Shown here piece after piece: positions 1-6,047 of a stretch of 11,281 nt of DNA; position 1 is the stretch's first letter; the number at the start of each line of letters is the position of its first letter. Origin of the DNA: a bacterium. GTDB lineage: Bacteria; Desulfobacterota; GWC2-55-46; DRQE01. Where the stretch lies: assembly GCA_027017505.1 (NCBI GenBank), contig JALUQR010000122.1, forward strand, positions 1 to 11,281. The letters run 5' to 3'. Under the pieces are notes generated by a model. That model did not search any database. It saw nothing but the letters and a program-made list of their open reading frames with translations, and had not been told where the DNA came from. The translations under genes and the position numbers were made by a program.

Positions 1-36
1 TATCCCTAACCCCTTTGTGTAATTATAGAATGATAA

Positions 37-64
37 AATATACACTATATGAAAATATTGTCAA
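37..64 (-). promoter_or_regulatory. Predicted sigma70-type promoter reading leftward out of the window
   Basis: On the minus strand a perfect -35 hexamer TTGACA (59-64) is followed after 16 bases by TATATT (37-42). It would drive a gene lying left of the window; an AAAGGGG stretch near the edge could belong to that gene's leader. A 9-bp perfect inverted repeat, ATGATAAAA (30-38) and TTTTATCAT (68-76), brackets the promoter and could be an operator. For the rightward gene at 116 the only candidate is weak: TTGTGT (15-20) with TATACA (39-44), 18-base spacing. The region is AT-rich, so chance matches are possible. Confidence 0.5.
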
Positions 65-115
65 CATTTTTATCATCGGTTGCCCGCAGGGATACTTTTG
101 TGTTACCTTAAGGCA

Positions 116-844
116 ATGGAGCATTTTGAGCTAAATGGTGTAAGATACGAATGGCTCGGCCAGTCCACAGTAAGGGTGACCACACCCGAGGGTCTTATCC
201 TGTATACAGACCCGGTAATCTTCGACGATAATCCCCCTTCCGCAGACCTCATACTCATAACCCACCACCATGTGGACCACTGCCTGCCAGAAGGGGTGGA
301 AAGGATAAGAACAGAAAGGACAAGGGTCGTTGCCTTCAGGGAGAGTTATCTCAACTACTGTGTTATGGACATAAAGAAGGTAAGGACCATTCGCATTGGC
401 GAGACCATGGAGACCAAGGGGGTAAGACTCACAGGGCTTCCTGCCTACACTGAAAGGGGCTTTCACATAAGGGGCGAGGGCTGTGGCTTCCTGATAGAGC
501 TTTCAGGCCAGAGGATATACTTCTCAGGTGATACAGGCCCCATAAGGGAGACAGAAGAACTCAGAGATGTGGATGTTGCCATGGTGTCTGTGTGTGACAA
601 TATAGATGTTATAAAACCCCTTGAGATTGCAGAATGGATAAAGAAGATGGCACCGGGGTTTTTCATACCCATCCACTACACCCCACCGTATGCAGAGGAG
701 CCCACCCTGAAGGAAGACATGTTTGCGACAAAGGACCCCAGGTTTTTCACCTCACGCTACAACCCCGAAGAGCTCATCCCTGTCTTCAAGGACTCTCAAA
801 CAGAGCTTGTAATACTCAGGATGCTTGGTAGTTTACCTGGCTGA
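116..844 (+). CDS. MBL-fold metal-dependent hydrolase (UlaG/UPF0173-like)
   Basis: Predicted cytoplasmic metallo-beta-lactamase-fold hydrolase of 242 residues; the substrate cannot be told. The metal-binding signature HHHVDH lies at residues 50-55 (H50, H52, D54, H55). Further ligand candidates are D139 in the strand motif YFSGDT and H187 in IPIHYTP. The segment LPAY...GCGFLIELSGQRIYFSGDT is the typical arrangement of the UlaG / UPF0173 branch of the superfamily, which includes L-ascorbate-6-phosphate lactonase and many uncharacterised enzymes. The frame is open from a TTG at 80, but ATG 116 fits the family N-terminus best; the only purine stretch before it (AAGG, 110-113) is too close to be a good ribosome binding site, so the start is uncertain. 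No signal peptide. The 3' end overlaps the end of the convergent rimO by 29 bases and no terminator is visible there. Family certain, specific function unknown. Confidence 0.85.
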   Translation: MEHFELNGVRYEWLGQSTVRVTTPEGLILYTDPVIFDDNPPSADLILITHHHVDHCLPEGVERIRTERTRVVAFRESYLNYCVMDIKKVRTIRIGETMETKGVRLTGLPAYTERGFHIRGEGCGFLIELSGQRIYFSGDTGPIRETEELRDVDVAMVSVCDNIDVIKPLEIAEWIKKMAPGFFIPIHYTPPYAEEPTLKEDMFATKDPRFFTSRYNPEELIPVFKDSQTELVILRMLGSLPG

Positions 845-2213
845 CGACGACTGCATGGAGGTCATAGTCATCGGTGTGGGTTATGACCACCTCTGGCATC
901 TGTCCTGCTGAAAGGGGCCTTTCTGAAGAGACAAGCGTTATGCCGTCCACCTCCGGGGCCTGTCCGCTGTGGCGTGCCACATAGAGCCCATCCTGTGTTA
1001 CACCATCCACGAGCACCTTGAGCCTTCTACCCCTGAGGTGTGTGTTCCTGCGGGCTGAAATCTCCCTCTGAAGCTCCATTATAATGTGTGCCCTCTCCTG
1101 TTTGAGCCCCTCGGGTATCTGCCCCTCCATGTGGAATGCAGGGGTGCCCTCTTCCCTTGAATAGGTGAACACACCGAGCCTGTCAAACTCTGCATCCTTC
1201 ACAAAGGAGACAAGCTCCTGAAACTCCTCCCTGCCCTCTGTGGGAAAACCAACTATAAGGGTGGTTCTGAGAACCACCCCGGGGATGGCTCTGCGAAGCC
1301 TGTCTATAAGCTCCATTACATCTTTCCTTCTGTAATGGCGGTTCATGAGTTTAAGAATTCTTTCGTTTATGTGCTGGATGGGGATGTCCACATAGGGGCA
1401 TATCTTTGGTTCATCTGCGATAAGGGTGATGAGCTCATCGGTGATTCTGCCAGGGTAAAGATAGAGAAGCCTTATCCATTCGATTCCCTCAACCCCTGTA
1501 AGTTTTCTGAGCAGGGTCTCAACCCTGTAGCCCCTGTCCACCCCGTAGGATGTGGTATCCTGTGCAATGAGATTTATCTCCTTTACCCCCTGTTCTGAAA
1601 GGAACTCCACCTCTTTAACTATTGATTCAGGTGGTCTGCTTCTCAGCCGACCCCTTATATCAGGTATCACGCAGTAGGAGCACCTGTTCACACACCCCTC
1701 TGCTATTTTCACATAGGCATGTCCCCGCGGGGTTGAAAGAATCCTCGGGGTTGTGTGGTCGTAGATGTAATCAGGGGATGCAACATGGCTCTTCTCTGTG
1801 TCTGTGGATATAAGCTCTGCCATCCTGTGGAATGAGTCCGTTCCGACAAAAAGGTCAACCTCTGGAATCTCCCTTTCAAGTTCCTTTGAGTAACGCTGGC
1901 TCATACAGCCTGCAACAACGAGCAGTCTGCACCGTCCCCTCTTTTTGTATTCTGCAAGCTCGAGGATGGTCTCTATGGACTCCTCCTTTGCGTCTTCTAT
2001 GAACCCGCAGGTGTTGACAATGAGTATATCTGCGTCTTTCCTCTCTGCTGTAAGGCTGTAGCCTGCCTTCTTAAGGGAGCCCAGCATGACCTCTGAATCC
2101 ACAAGGTTTCTTGCACACCCAAGGGTTACAACACACACCTTCTTTCGAGGGTGCTGTTCCACGGGATGTTCTGTATCCATGGAGGAGGTATTTTTTACCC
2201 GTGTTCTTTTCAT
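816..2213 (-). CDS. rimO: Ribosomal protein S12 methylthiotransferase RimO
   Basis: Radical SAM enzyme that adds a methylthio group to a conserved aspartate of ribosomal protein S12, using S-adenosylmethionine and two 4Fe-4S clusters. The 465-residue product has the family order. An N-terminal UPF0004 domain carries cluster cysteines C33 (TLGCARN), C69 (NTCGF) and C103 (AGCMSQR). The radical SAM domain follows with the CxxxCxxC motif at C174, C178 and C181 (EGCVNRCSYC), then LLYLYPGRITDEL and DIPIQH. A TRAM RNA-binding domain spans roughly 395-460. The sequence looks more like RimO than the tRNA enzyme MiaB (SPDYIYD, YLYPGRI). There are about 24 extra residues before the first core strand KKVCVVTLGC. 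The ATG overlaps the uvrB stop codon in an ATGA and has no good ribosome binding site of its own, so translation is probably coupled to uvrB. An alternative ATG at residue 12 has no ribosome binding site either. The 3' end overlaps the hydrolase gene by 29 bases. Confidence 0.95.
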   Translation of the reverse strand: MKRTRVKNTSSMDTEHPVEQHPRKKVCVVTLGCARNLVDSEVMLGSLKKAGYSLTAERKDADILIVNTCGFIEDAKEESIETILELAEYKKRGRCRLLVVAGCMSQRYSKELEREIPEVDLFVGTDSFHRMAELISTDTEKSHVASPDYIYDHTTPRILSTPRGHAYVKIAEGCVNRCSYCVIPDIRGRLRSRPPESIVKEVEFLSEQGVKEINLIAQDTTSYGVDRGYRVETLLRKLTGVEGIEWIRLLYLYPGRITDELITLIADEPKICPYVDIPIQHINERILKLMNRHYRRKDVMELIDRLRRAIPGVVLRTTLIVGFPTEGREEFQELVSFVKDAEFDRLGVFTYSREEGTPAFHMEGQIPEGLKQERAHIIMELQREISARRNTHLRGRRLKVLVDGVTQDGLYVARHSGQAPEVDGITLVSSERPLSAGQMPEVVITHTDDYDLHAVVVSQVNYQAS

Positions 2214-4210
2214 CCTGAAAGTAGCTGAAGTTTTTCGAGCTCTTTTATCTTATCCCTGAGCTCTGCTGCACGCTCGAACTCAAGCCTTTTTACAGCCTCC
2301 TGCATCTCCTGGCGTAGCTGTTTAAGCCTTGCTGGTATTTCTGCAGAAGCGATGTACTCCTGAGGCTCCTCCCGTGTAATCTTTACAGTGTAGTAGTCTG
2401 CCTCGTAGATGCTCTCCATTATGTCCTTTATTTTGCTCTTTATGGTTGTGGGTGTTATACCGTGTCTGCGGTTGTACTCCATCTGGAGTTTTCGCCTTCT
2501 CTCTGTCTCCTCTATTGCCCGTTTCATGGAGCCTGTTATGGTGTCTGCATAGAGGATTACCTTGCCGTTCACATTCCTTGCAGCCCTTCCGAAGGTCTGT
2601 ATGAGCGAGCGTTCTGACCTCAGAAAGCCCTCCTTGTCTGCATCCAGTATGGCAACAAGCGAGACCTCTGGAAGGTCAAGCCCCTCTCTTAAGAGGTTTA
2701 TTCCTACGAGCACATCGAACCTGCCGAGTCTTAAGTCCCTTAAGATTTCCACCCTCTCAAGGGTGTCTATGTCTGCATGCAGGTATCTCACCCTTATACC
2801 CATATCAGCGTAGTACTGGGTGAGGTCTTCTGCCATGCGTTTTGTAAGGGTTGTAACGAGCACCCTTTCCCCTCTTTTCACCCTTTTTCTGATTTCTCCC
2901 AGAAGGTCATCCACCTGTGTTCTGGCAGGTCTTACCTCAACCTCGGGGTCCACAAGCCCTGTGGGTCTTATTATCTGTTCCACCACCCTTCCGCCTGATT
3001 TTTTTAGCTCGTACTCACCAGGTGTTGCGGATACATATATTACCTGGCCCATCCTCTGTTCGAACTCCTCGAACTTAAGGGGTCTGTTGTCCAGGGCACT
3101 GGGCAGTCTGAAGCCGTACTCAACGAGGGTCTGTTTTCTCGAGCGGTCTCCCTCGTACATGCCACCGAGCTGGGGCACGGTTATGTGGCTTTCGTCTATG
3201 AAGAGAAGGTAGTCCTCTGGAAAGTAGTCAAGCAGTGTGTATGGTGGCTCTCCAGGGAGTCTGCCAGAGAGGTGTCTTGAGTAATTTTCTATACCAGGGC
3301 AGTAGCCCATCTCCTCAAGCAGTTCCAGGTCATAGAGGGTTCTTTCCTCAAGTCTCTTTGCGAAAAGCTCCTTGCCCTCTTCTCTCAGCTCACGGAGCCT
3401 TTCTCTCAGTTCCTCCCTTATGGCGTCTATTGCCCTTTTAAGGTTATCCCTGGTGGTTATAAAGTGCGTTGCGGGATGAATTAGAGCCTTTGTAAGCCTT
3501 CTGCGTGGCCTGCCCCTCAAGGGGTCTATCTCAGAGAGTTCCTCTATGGTATCACCGAAGAATTCTATCCTTATGGCGCTATCTCCCTCGTGCGAGGGAA
3601 AGACCTCCACCGTATCTCCCCTTACCCTGAAGGTGCCACGCCAGAAGTCCCTTTCAACCCTCTGGTACTGCATCTCAACGAGTCTTCTGAGTACGGCATC
3701 CCTGGGGGTCTCCATGCCCCTTTCCACATAGAGGTGTATCTGCGCGTAGTCATCTGGCGAGCCTATCCCGTATATGCACGAGACCGTTGCAACCACTATA
3801 ACATCCCTTCTTGTAAGTATGGAGTGAGTTGCAGAATGGCGGAGTTTGTCTATCTCGTCGTTTATTGACGCATCTTTTTCTATGTAGGTGTCTGTCTGTG
3901 GCACATAGGCCTCGGGCTGGTAGTAGTCGTAGTAGGAGACGAAGTATTCCACCGCATTTTCAGGGAAGAGCTCTCGAAACTCTGTGAATAGCTGTGCTGC
4001 AAGGGTCTTGTTTGGAGCTATGATGAGGGCAGGTCTTCCAAGCTCCTCTATGACCTTTGCCATGGTGAAGGTCTTGCCACTGCCGGTAACGCCCAGCAGT
4101 ACCTGATGCTTTAGCCCCCTTCTTACACCCTCCACCAGCTCCCTTATGGCACGGGGCTGGTCTCCACGGGGGGTAAACTGGGTTACCATCTTGAAGACCC
4201 TTGTACTCAT
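2210..4210 (-). CDS. uvrB: UvrABC excinuclease subunit B
   Basis: DNA-damage recognition helicase-like subunit of nucleotide excision repair: UvrA loads it on the lesion, it verifies damage, and it recruits UvrC for incision. At 666 residues it has normal family length. Visible elements in order: GDQPRAI near residue 16; Walker A GVTGSGKT at 40-47; the beta-hairpin region YFVSYYDYYQPEAYVPQTDT at about 90-110, which clamps DNA; Walker B FIDESH near 337; GINLLREGLDLPEVSL and QTFGRAARN helicase motifs in the C-terminal RecA-like domain; and a C-terminal UVR motif (about 628-662, FERAAELRDKIKELEKL) that contacts UvrC. The start at 4210 is chosen because VFKMVTQFTPRGDQP aligns with the usual N-terminus, although no Shine-Dalgarno sequence precedes it. 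A downstream ATG at residue 8 has AAGGG about 10 bases upstream and is an alternative. First gene of a two-gene unit with rimO. No LexA-type operator was recognised. Confidence 0.98.
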   Translation of the reverse strand: MSTRVFKMVTQFTPRGDQPRAIRELVEGVRRGLKHQVLLGVTGSGKTFTMAKVIEELGRPALIIAPNKTLAAQLFTEFRELFPENAVEYFVSYYDYYQPEAYVPQTDTYIEKDASINDEIDKLRHSATHSILTRRDVIVVATVSCIYGIGSPDDYAQIHLYVERGMETPRDAVLRRLVEMQYQRVERDFWRGTFRVRGDTVEVFPSHEGDSAIRIEFFGDTIEELSEIDPLRGRPRRRLTKALIHPATHFITTRDNLKRAIDAIREELRERLRELREEGKELFAKRLEERTLYDLELLEEMGYCPGIENYSRHLSGRLPGEPPYTLLDYFPEDYLLFIDESHITVPQLGGMYEGDRSRKQTLVEYGFRLPSALDNRPLKFEEFEQRMGQVIYVSATPGEYELKKSGGRVVEQIIRPTGLVDPEVEVRPARTQVDDLLGEIRKRVKRGERVLVTTLTKRMAEDLTQYYADMGIRVRYLHADIDTLERVEILRDLRLGRFDVLVGINLLREGLDLPEVSLVAILDADKEGFLRSERSLIQTFGRAARNVNGKVILYADTITGSMKRAIEETERRRKLQMEYNRRHGITPTTIKSKIKDIMESIYEADYYTVKITREEPQEYIASAEIPARLKQLRQEMQEAVKRLEFERAAELRDKIKELEKLQLLSG

Positions 4211-4219
4211 AAGTGTTTA

Positions 4220-4228
4220 ATTATACCA
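4220..4228 (-). promoter_or_regulatory. Extended -10 promoter of uvrB-rimO
   Basis: The minus strand reads TGGTATAAT, a perfect -10 hexamer (4220-4225) with the TG of an extended -10 element. No convincing -35 exists at 16-18 bases (TGTTAA at 16 is the best). Only 9 bases separate the -10 from the uvrB ATG at 4210, so the predicted transcript would begin 2-3 bases before the start codon, giving a nearly leaderless message and fitting the lack of a ribosome binding site. Confidence 0.6.
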
Positions 4229-4342
4229 TATGAGGTGTGCTTTAACATGGAGAAATTACAGCCTTCCTGCATTCCGGGTTCTGAAAGTCGGGATTTCCAC
4301 GGCCATGAGGGAATTATGGCTCCTGTATGTTATTTTTTTGTC

Positions 4343-4371
4343 TTGACAATAGCACATATATTTTTTATAAA
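4343..4371 (+). promoter_or_regulatory. Strong sigma70-type promoter of the outer membrane protein gene
   Basis: TTGACA (4343-4348) and TATAAA (4366-4371) are separated by exactly 17 bases, five of six and six of six matches to consensus, in an AT-rich stretch. The predicted start of transcription is near 4378, giving a leader of about 105 bases. This would be a highly active promoter, as expected for an abundant surface protein. The rest of 4211-4342 between the two divergent genes holds nothing else I can recognise. Confidence 0.8.
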
Positions 4372-4399
4372 AATTCTACCTTTATGTGGCCTGAAAGGA

Positions 4400-4450
4400 G
4401 GTGGTTTCAAAGAAGGTGATTTCCTGAAAAAGACACCTTCTGAAACCATC
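4400..4450 (+). promoter_or_regulatory. Long hairpin in the 5' leader of the outer membrane protein mRNA
   Basis: GGTGGTTTC (4400-4408) pairs with GAAACCATC (4442-4450, one G-U pair), and AGAAGGTG (4411-4418) pairs with CACCTTCT (4434-4441). This is 17 pairs with a 2-base AA bulge and a 15-base loop. The 5' arm begins inside an AAAGGAGGTGG stretch that resembles a second ribosome binding site. No U-tract follows, so it is not an intrinsic terminator. It ends 19 bases before the real ribosome binding site, which stays free. A stabilising or regulatory 5' stem-loop is the simplest reading; the role is inferred. Confidence 0.6.
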
Positions 4451-4469
4451 TTTGAAAAAAACAACCGTG

Positions 4470-4478
4470 AAGGAGGTG
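4470..4478 (+). promoter_or_regulatory. Strong ribosome binding site of the outer membrane protein gene
   Basis: AAGGAGGTG lies 4 bases before the ATG at 4483. It is a near-perfect complement to the 16S rRNA 3' end and fixes the start codon. The same nine bases are kept in front of the decayed second copy at 6054-6062. Confidence 0.85.
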
Positions 4479-4482
4479 TAAC

Positions 4483-5457
4483 ATGAGGAAAGCATCTGTG
4501 GTTCTTTCAGCTCTTGTGGTGTTCGTGATGGTGGTCTTTTCTGGAAGGCCATCACACGCTTTCGATTTAGAGCTTGAACTGCTCTATCTCGAGCCCACCA
4601 ACATGGACACAACCTATGCGACAGATGAGCATGGGTATCCCACCTCAGTTCCACACGAGGTACTTGAAATGCACACTGTGGATCATCCCTACGCACCTGC
4701 ATACAGACTTACCGTGGGGCATCGGGGATGGAATCTTTCCTACTTAAGCTTCTCCGACTCCGAGAAGGACAGCGTAACAAGTACCGATCCGGCCAACGAC
4801 ATACATCTCTCCACGGGGCTTCCTGGGTTCGCGCCTTGGGCGTGTGATGAATGTACCGTAAGTGCAGATTCCGAGATAGACTTCAGTATGTTCTCGTTCT
4901 ACAAGGAGACTCCGCTCACCCAGGGTGGTCCCTTCAGTGCAAACTACAGGGCTGGTTTGAGGTATGTGAGCATAGAGCACGATGTGGATACACTGCTGGA
5001 CTGGACAGACCCAACATCCTGGGACTACCTGGATGCATACAGCCTTGACACCTCTGCCTTTGGACTTTACGCAGGGTTAAACGGCCTGTGGCAGATAAGC
5101 AACTCGCTGGACCTGGGATTTGACATGGGGCTGTCCCTCCTTTACGGCTCAACAGACGGAAAGTACCAGAGTATCTGGATAGACCCCTCAACAGGGGCAT
5201 GTCCCTCAACAGGTAACTGCTTTACCTGGGACTGGGATAAGGACACCATAATACCCATGGTGGACTTGGCAGTCAGGCTCACCTACAGAGTTATGAACAA
5301 CCTGGATGTCTTCGCTGGATACAACATGCTGTACCTTGCAAATGCAGGAAACATGCAGGAGTTCGTTGACGATGTCAACGATGGAAGGGTTGTGGATATA
5401 AACAGGAGCCTTGGCTTCGGTGGTCCATCCTTGGGGGTGAGATACATCACGGATTAA
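4483..5457 (+). CDS. Predicted secreted beta-barrel outer membrane protein
   Basis: A 324-residue exported protein. Residues 1-26 are a Sec signal peptide: MRK, then a hydrophobic core rich in Val, Leu and Phe, then a signal peptidase I site S-H-A ahead of F27. The mature part of 298 residues has no hydrophobic helix but many alternating amphipathic stretches ending in aromatic residues, such as FDLELELLYLEP, YRLTVGHRGWNLSYLSF, LGFDMGLSLLYGS, DLAVRLTYRV and LDVFAGYNMLYL, as in outer membrane barrels. Loops are rich in Asp, Thr, Trp and Tyr. Two cysteine pairs, C121/C124 and C240/C246, sit in predicted loops and are also present in the second copy, so they may form disulfides. The C-terminus GPSLGVRYITD lacks the usual terminal Phe. 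I do not recognise the exact family; Legionella OMP-like or generic porin-type barrels are possible. Strong promoter, leader hairpin and downstream terminator suggest a single-gene, highly expressed transcript. Confidence 0.8.
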   Translation: MRKASVVLSALVVFVMVVFSGRPSHAFDLELELLYLEPTNMDTTYATDEHGYPTSVPHEVLEMHTVDHPYAPAYRLTVGHRGWNLSYLSFSDSEKDSVTSTDPANDIHLSTGLPGFAPWACDECTVSADSEIDFSMFSFYKETPLTQGGPFSANYRAGLRYVSIEHDVDTLLDWTDPTSWDYLDAYSLDTSAFGLYAGLNGLWQISNSLDLGFDMGLSLLYGSTDGKYQSIWIDPSTGACPSTGNCFTWDWDKDTIIPMVDLAVRLTYRVMNNLDVFAGYNMLYLANAGNMQEFVDDVNDGRVVDINRSLGFGGPSLGVRYITD

Positions 5458-5496
5458 CGAACAATCTTTTCGTCTTCTACCTCCTTGCCTTAAGCG

Positions 5497-5543
5497 GAGA
5501 GGGTAAAGCCCCCAAAGAGGGGTTTTACCCTCTCTTATTTTAG
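5497..5543 (+). terminator. Intrinsic terminator after the outer membrane protein gene, overlapping the XRE gene end
   Basis: GAGAGGGTAAAGCCCC (5497-5512) pairs with GGGGTTTTACCCTCTC (5519-5534) over 16 pairs with one G-U, loop CAAAGA, followed by TTATTTTAG. It ends transcription of the plus-strand gene. It lies at the stop codon of the convergent regulator gene (5540-5542), so it may serve both directions, though the minus side has no U-tract. Confidence 0.8.
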
Positions 5544-5992
5544 AGACAGCCTGTGGGCTTGCTTTTGAATAGTGGAAGGCCACTTAAGGACTTTAAGGTA
5601 AGCCCCGTGTTTTTGAGGGGAGAAAGAAGATTTAAGGAAGGCCCTATTTCTTTCTCCCATTCTTTTATATCCTCCACGATTGCCTTTACGAGTTTTAGCC
5701 CGTGTGGATCCATCGTGGAGACAATCCTTTTAATCTCCTCTATAAGCTCCCTGTTTGTAACTTTTATACCTGCAGGCGGAATAAATAATGCTTCAAGCTC
5801 CACCCCAAGGGCATCTGCAATCTTCTTTATACTCTTAAGGGATGGATTCCTCTCGCCCCGCTCTACCCCACCTATATAGGTGTGATGGAGATTTGCCCTC
5901 TCTGCAAGCTCTTCCTGGGATAACCGCATCTCCTTTCTCAGCTCCCTTACCCTCTTGCCAAACTCTTTTAACACGGATTCATTTAGTATCAT
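5540..5992 (-). CDS. XRE-family helix-turn-helix transcriptional regulator
   Basis: A 150-residue DNA-binding protein. Residues about 11-67 are a classic Cro/C1-type helix-turn-helix: FGKRVRELRKEMRLSQEELA, then a recognition-helix region HHTYIGGVERGERNPS, then LKSIKKIADALGVELEALF. The IGGVERGERNPS block resembles restriction-modification controller proteins, but no restriction or methyltransferase gene is nearby. After it come a charged helical segment (about 78-115, RELIEEIKRIVSTMDPHGLKL) and a Leu/Ser-rich tail of unknown role that contains no recognisable ligand or enzymatic domain. The gene sits between the intact and the decayed copy of the outer membrane protein gene, opposite in strand to both. 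It converges on the first and diverges from the second across 55 bases. Control of the surface protein gene, its own gene or the nearby toxin-antitoxin pair is possible but only inferred from position. ATG 5992 is chosen by fit to the family; no ribosome binding site precedes it. Confidence 0.88.
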   Translation of the reverse strand: MILNESVLKEFGKRVRELRKEMRLSQEELAERANLHHTYIGGVERGERNPSLKSIKKIADALGVELEALFIPPAGIKVTNRELIEEIKRIVSTMDPHGLKLVKAIVEDIKEWEKEIGPSLNLLSPLKNTGLTLKSLSGLPLFKSKPTGCL

Positions 5993-6000
5993 TTATTAAC

Positions 6001-6006
6001 ATTATA
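6001..6006 (-). promoter_or_regulatory. -10 element of the XRE regulator gene, close to its start codon
   Basis: The minus strand has a perfect TATAAT only 8 bases before the ATG at 5992, and no Shine-Dalgarno sequence. No good -35 was found at 16-18 bases. If active, the transcript would be leaderless, as also predicted for uvrB. AT-rich context makes a chance match possible. Confidence 0.4.
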
Positions 6007-6047
6007 GATGCCATTTTTATCCCATTTCTACAGCCTATAAGTATTTT

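Noticed and set aside
4400..4450. Riboswitch or attenuator in the outer membrane protein leader
   Set aside because: Only one hairpin is apparent, with no U-tract, no alternative terminator and no recognised ligand-binding core.
4235..4486. Open frame of 83 residues upstream of the outer membrane protein gene
   Set aside because: It runs across the strong promoter and leader hairpin, has no ribosome binding site and its composition is not protein-like.
5540..5992. Restriction-modification system around the controller-like regulator
   Set aside because: No methyltransferase or endonuclease gene is in the window.
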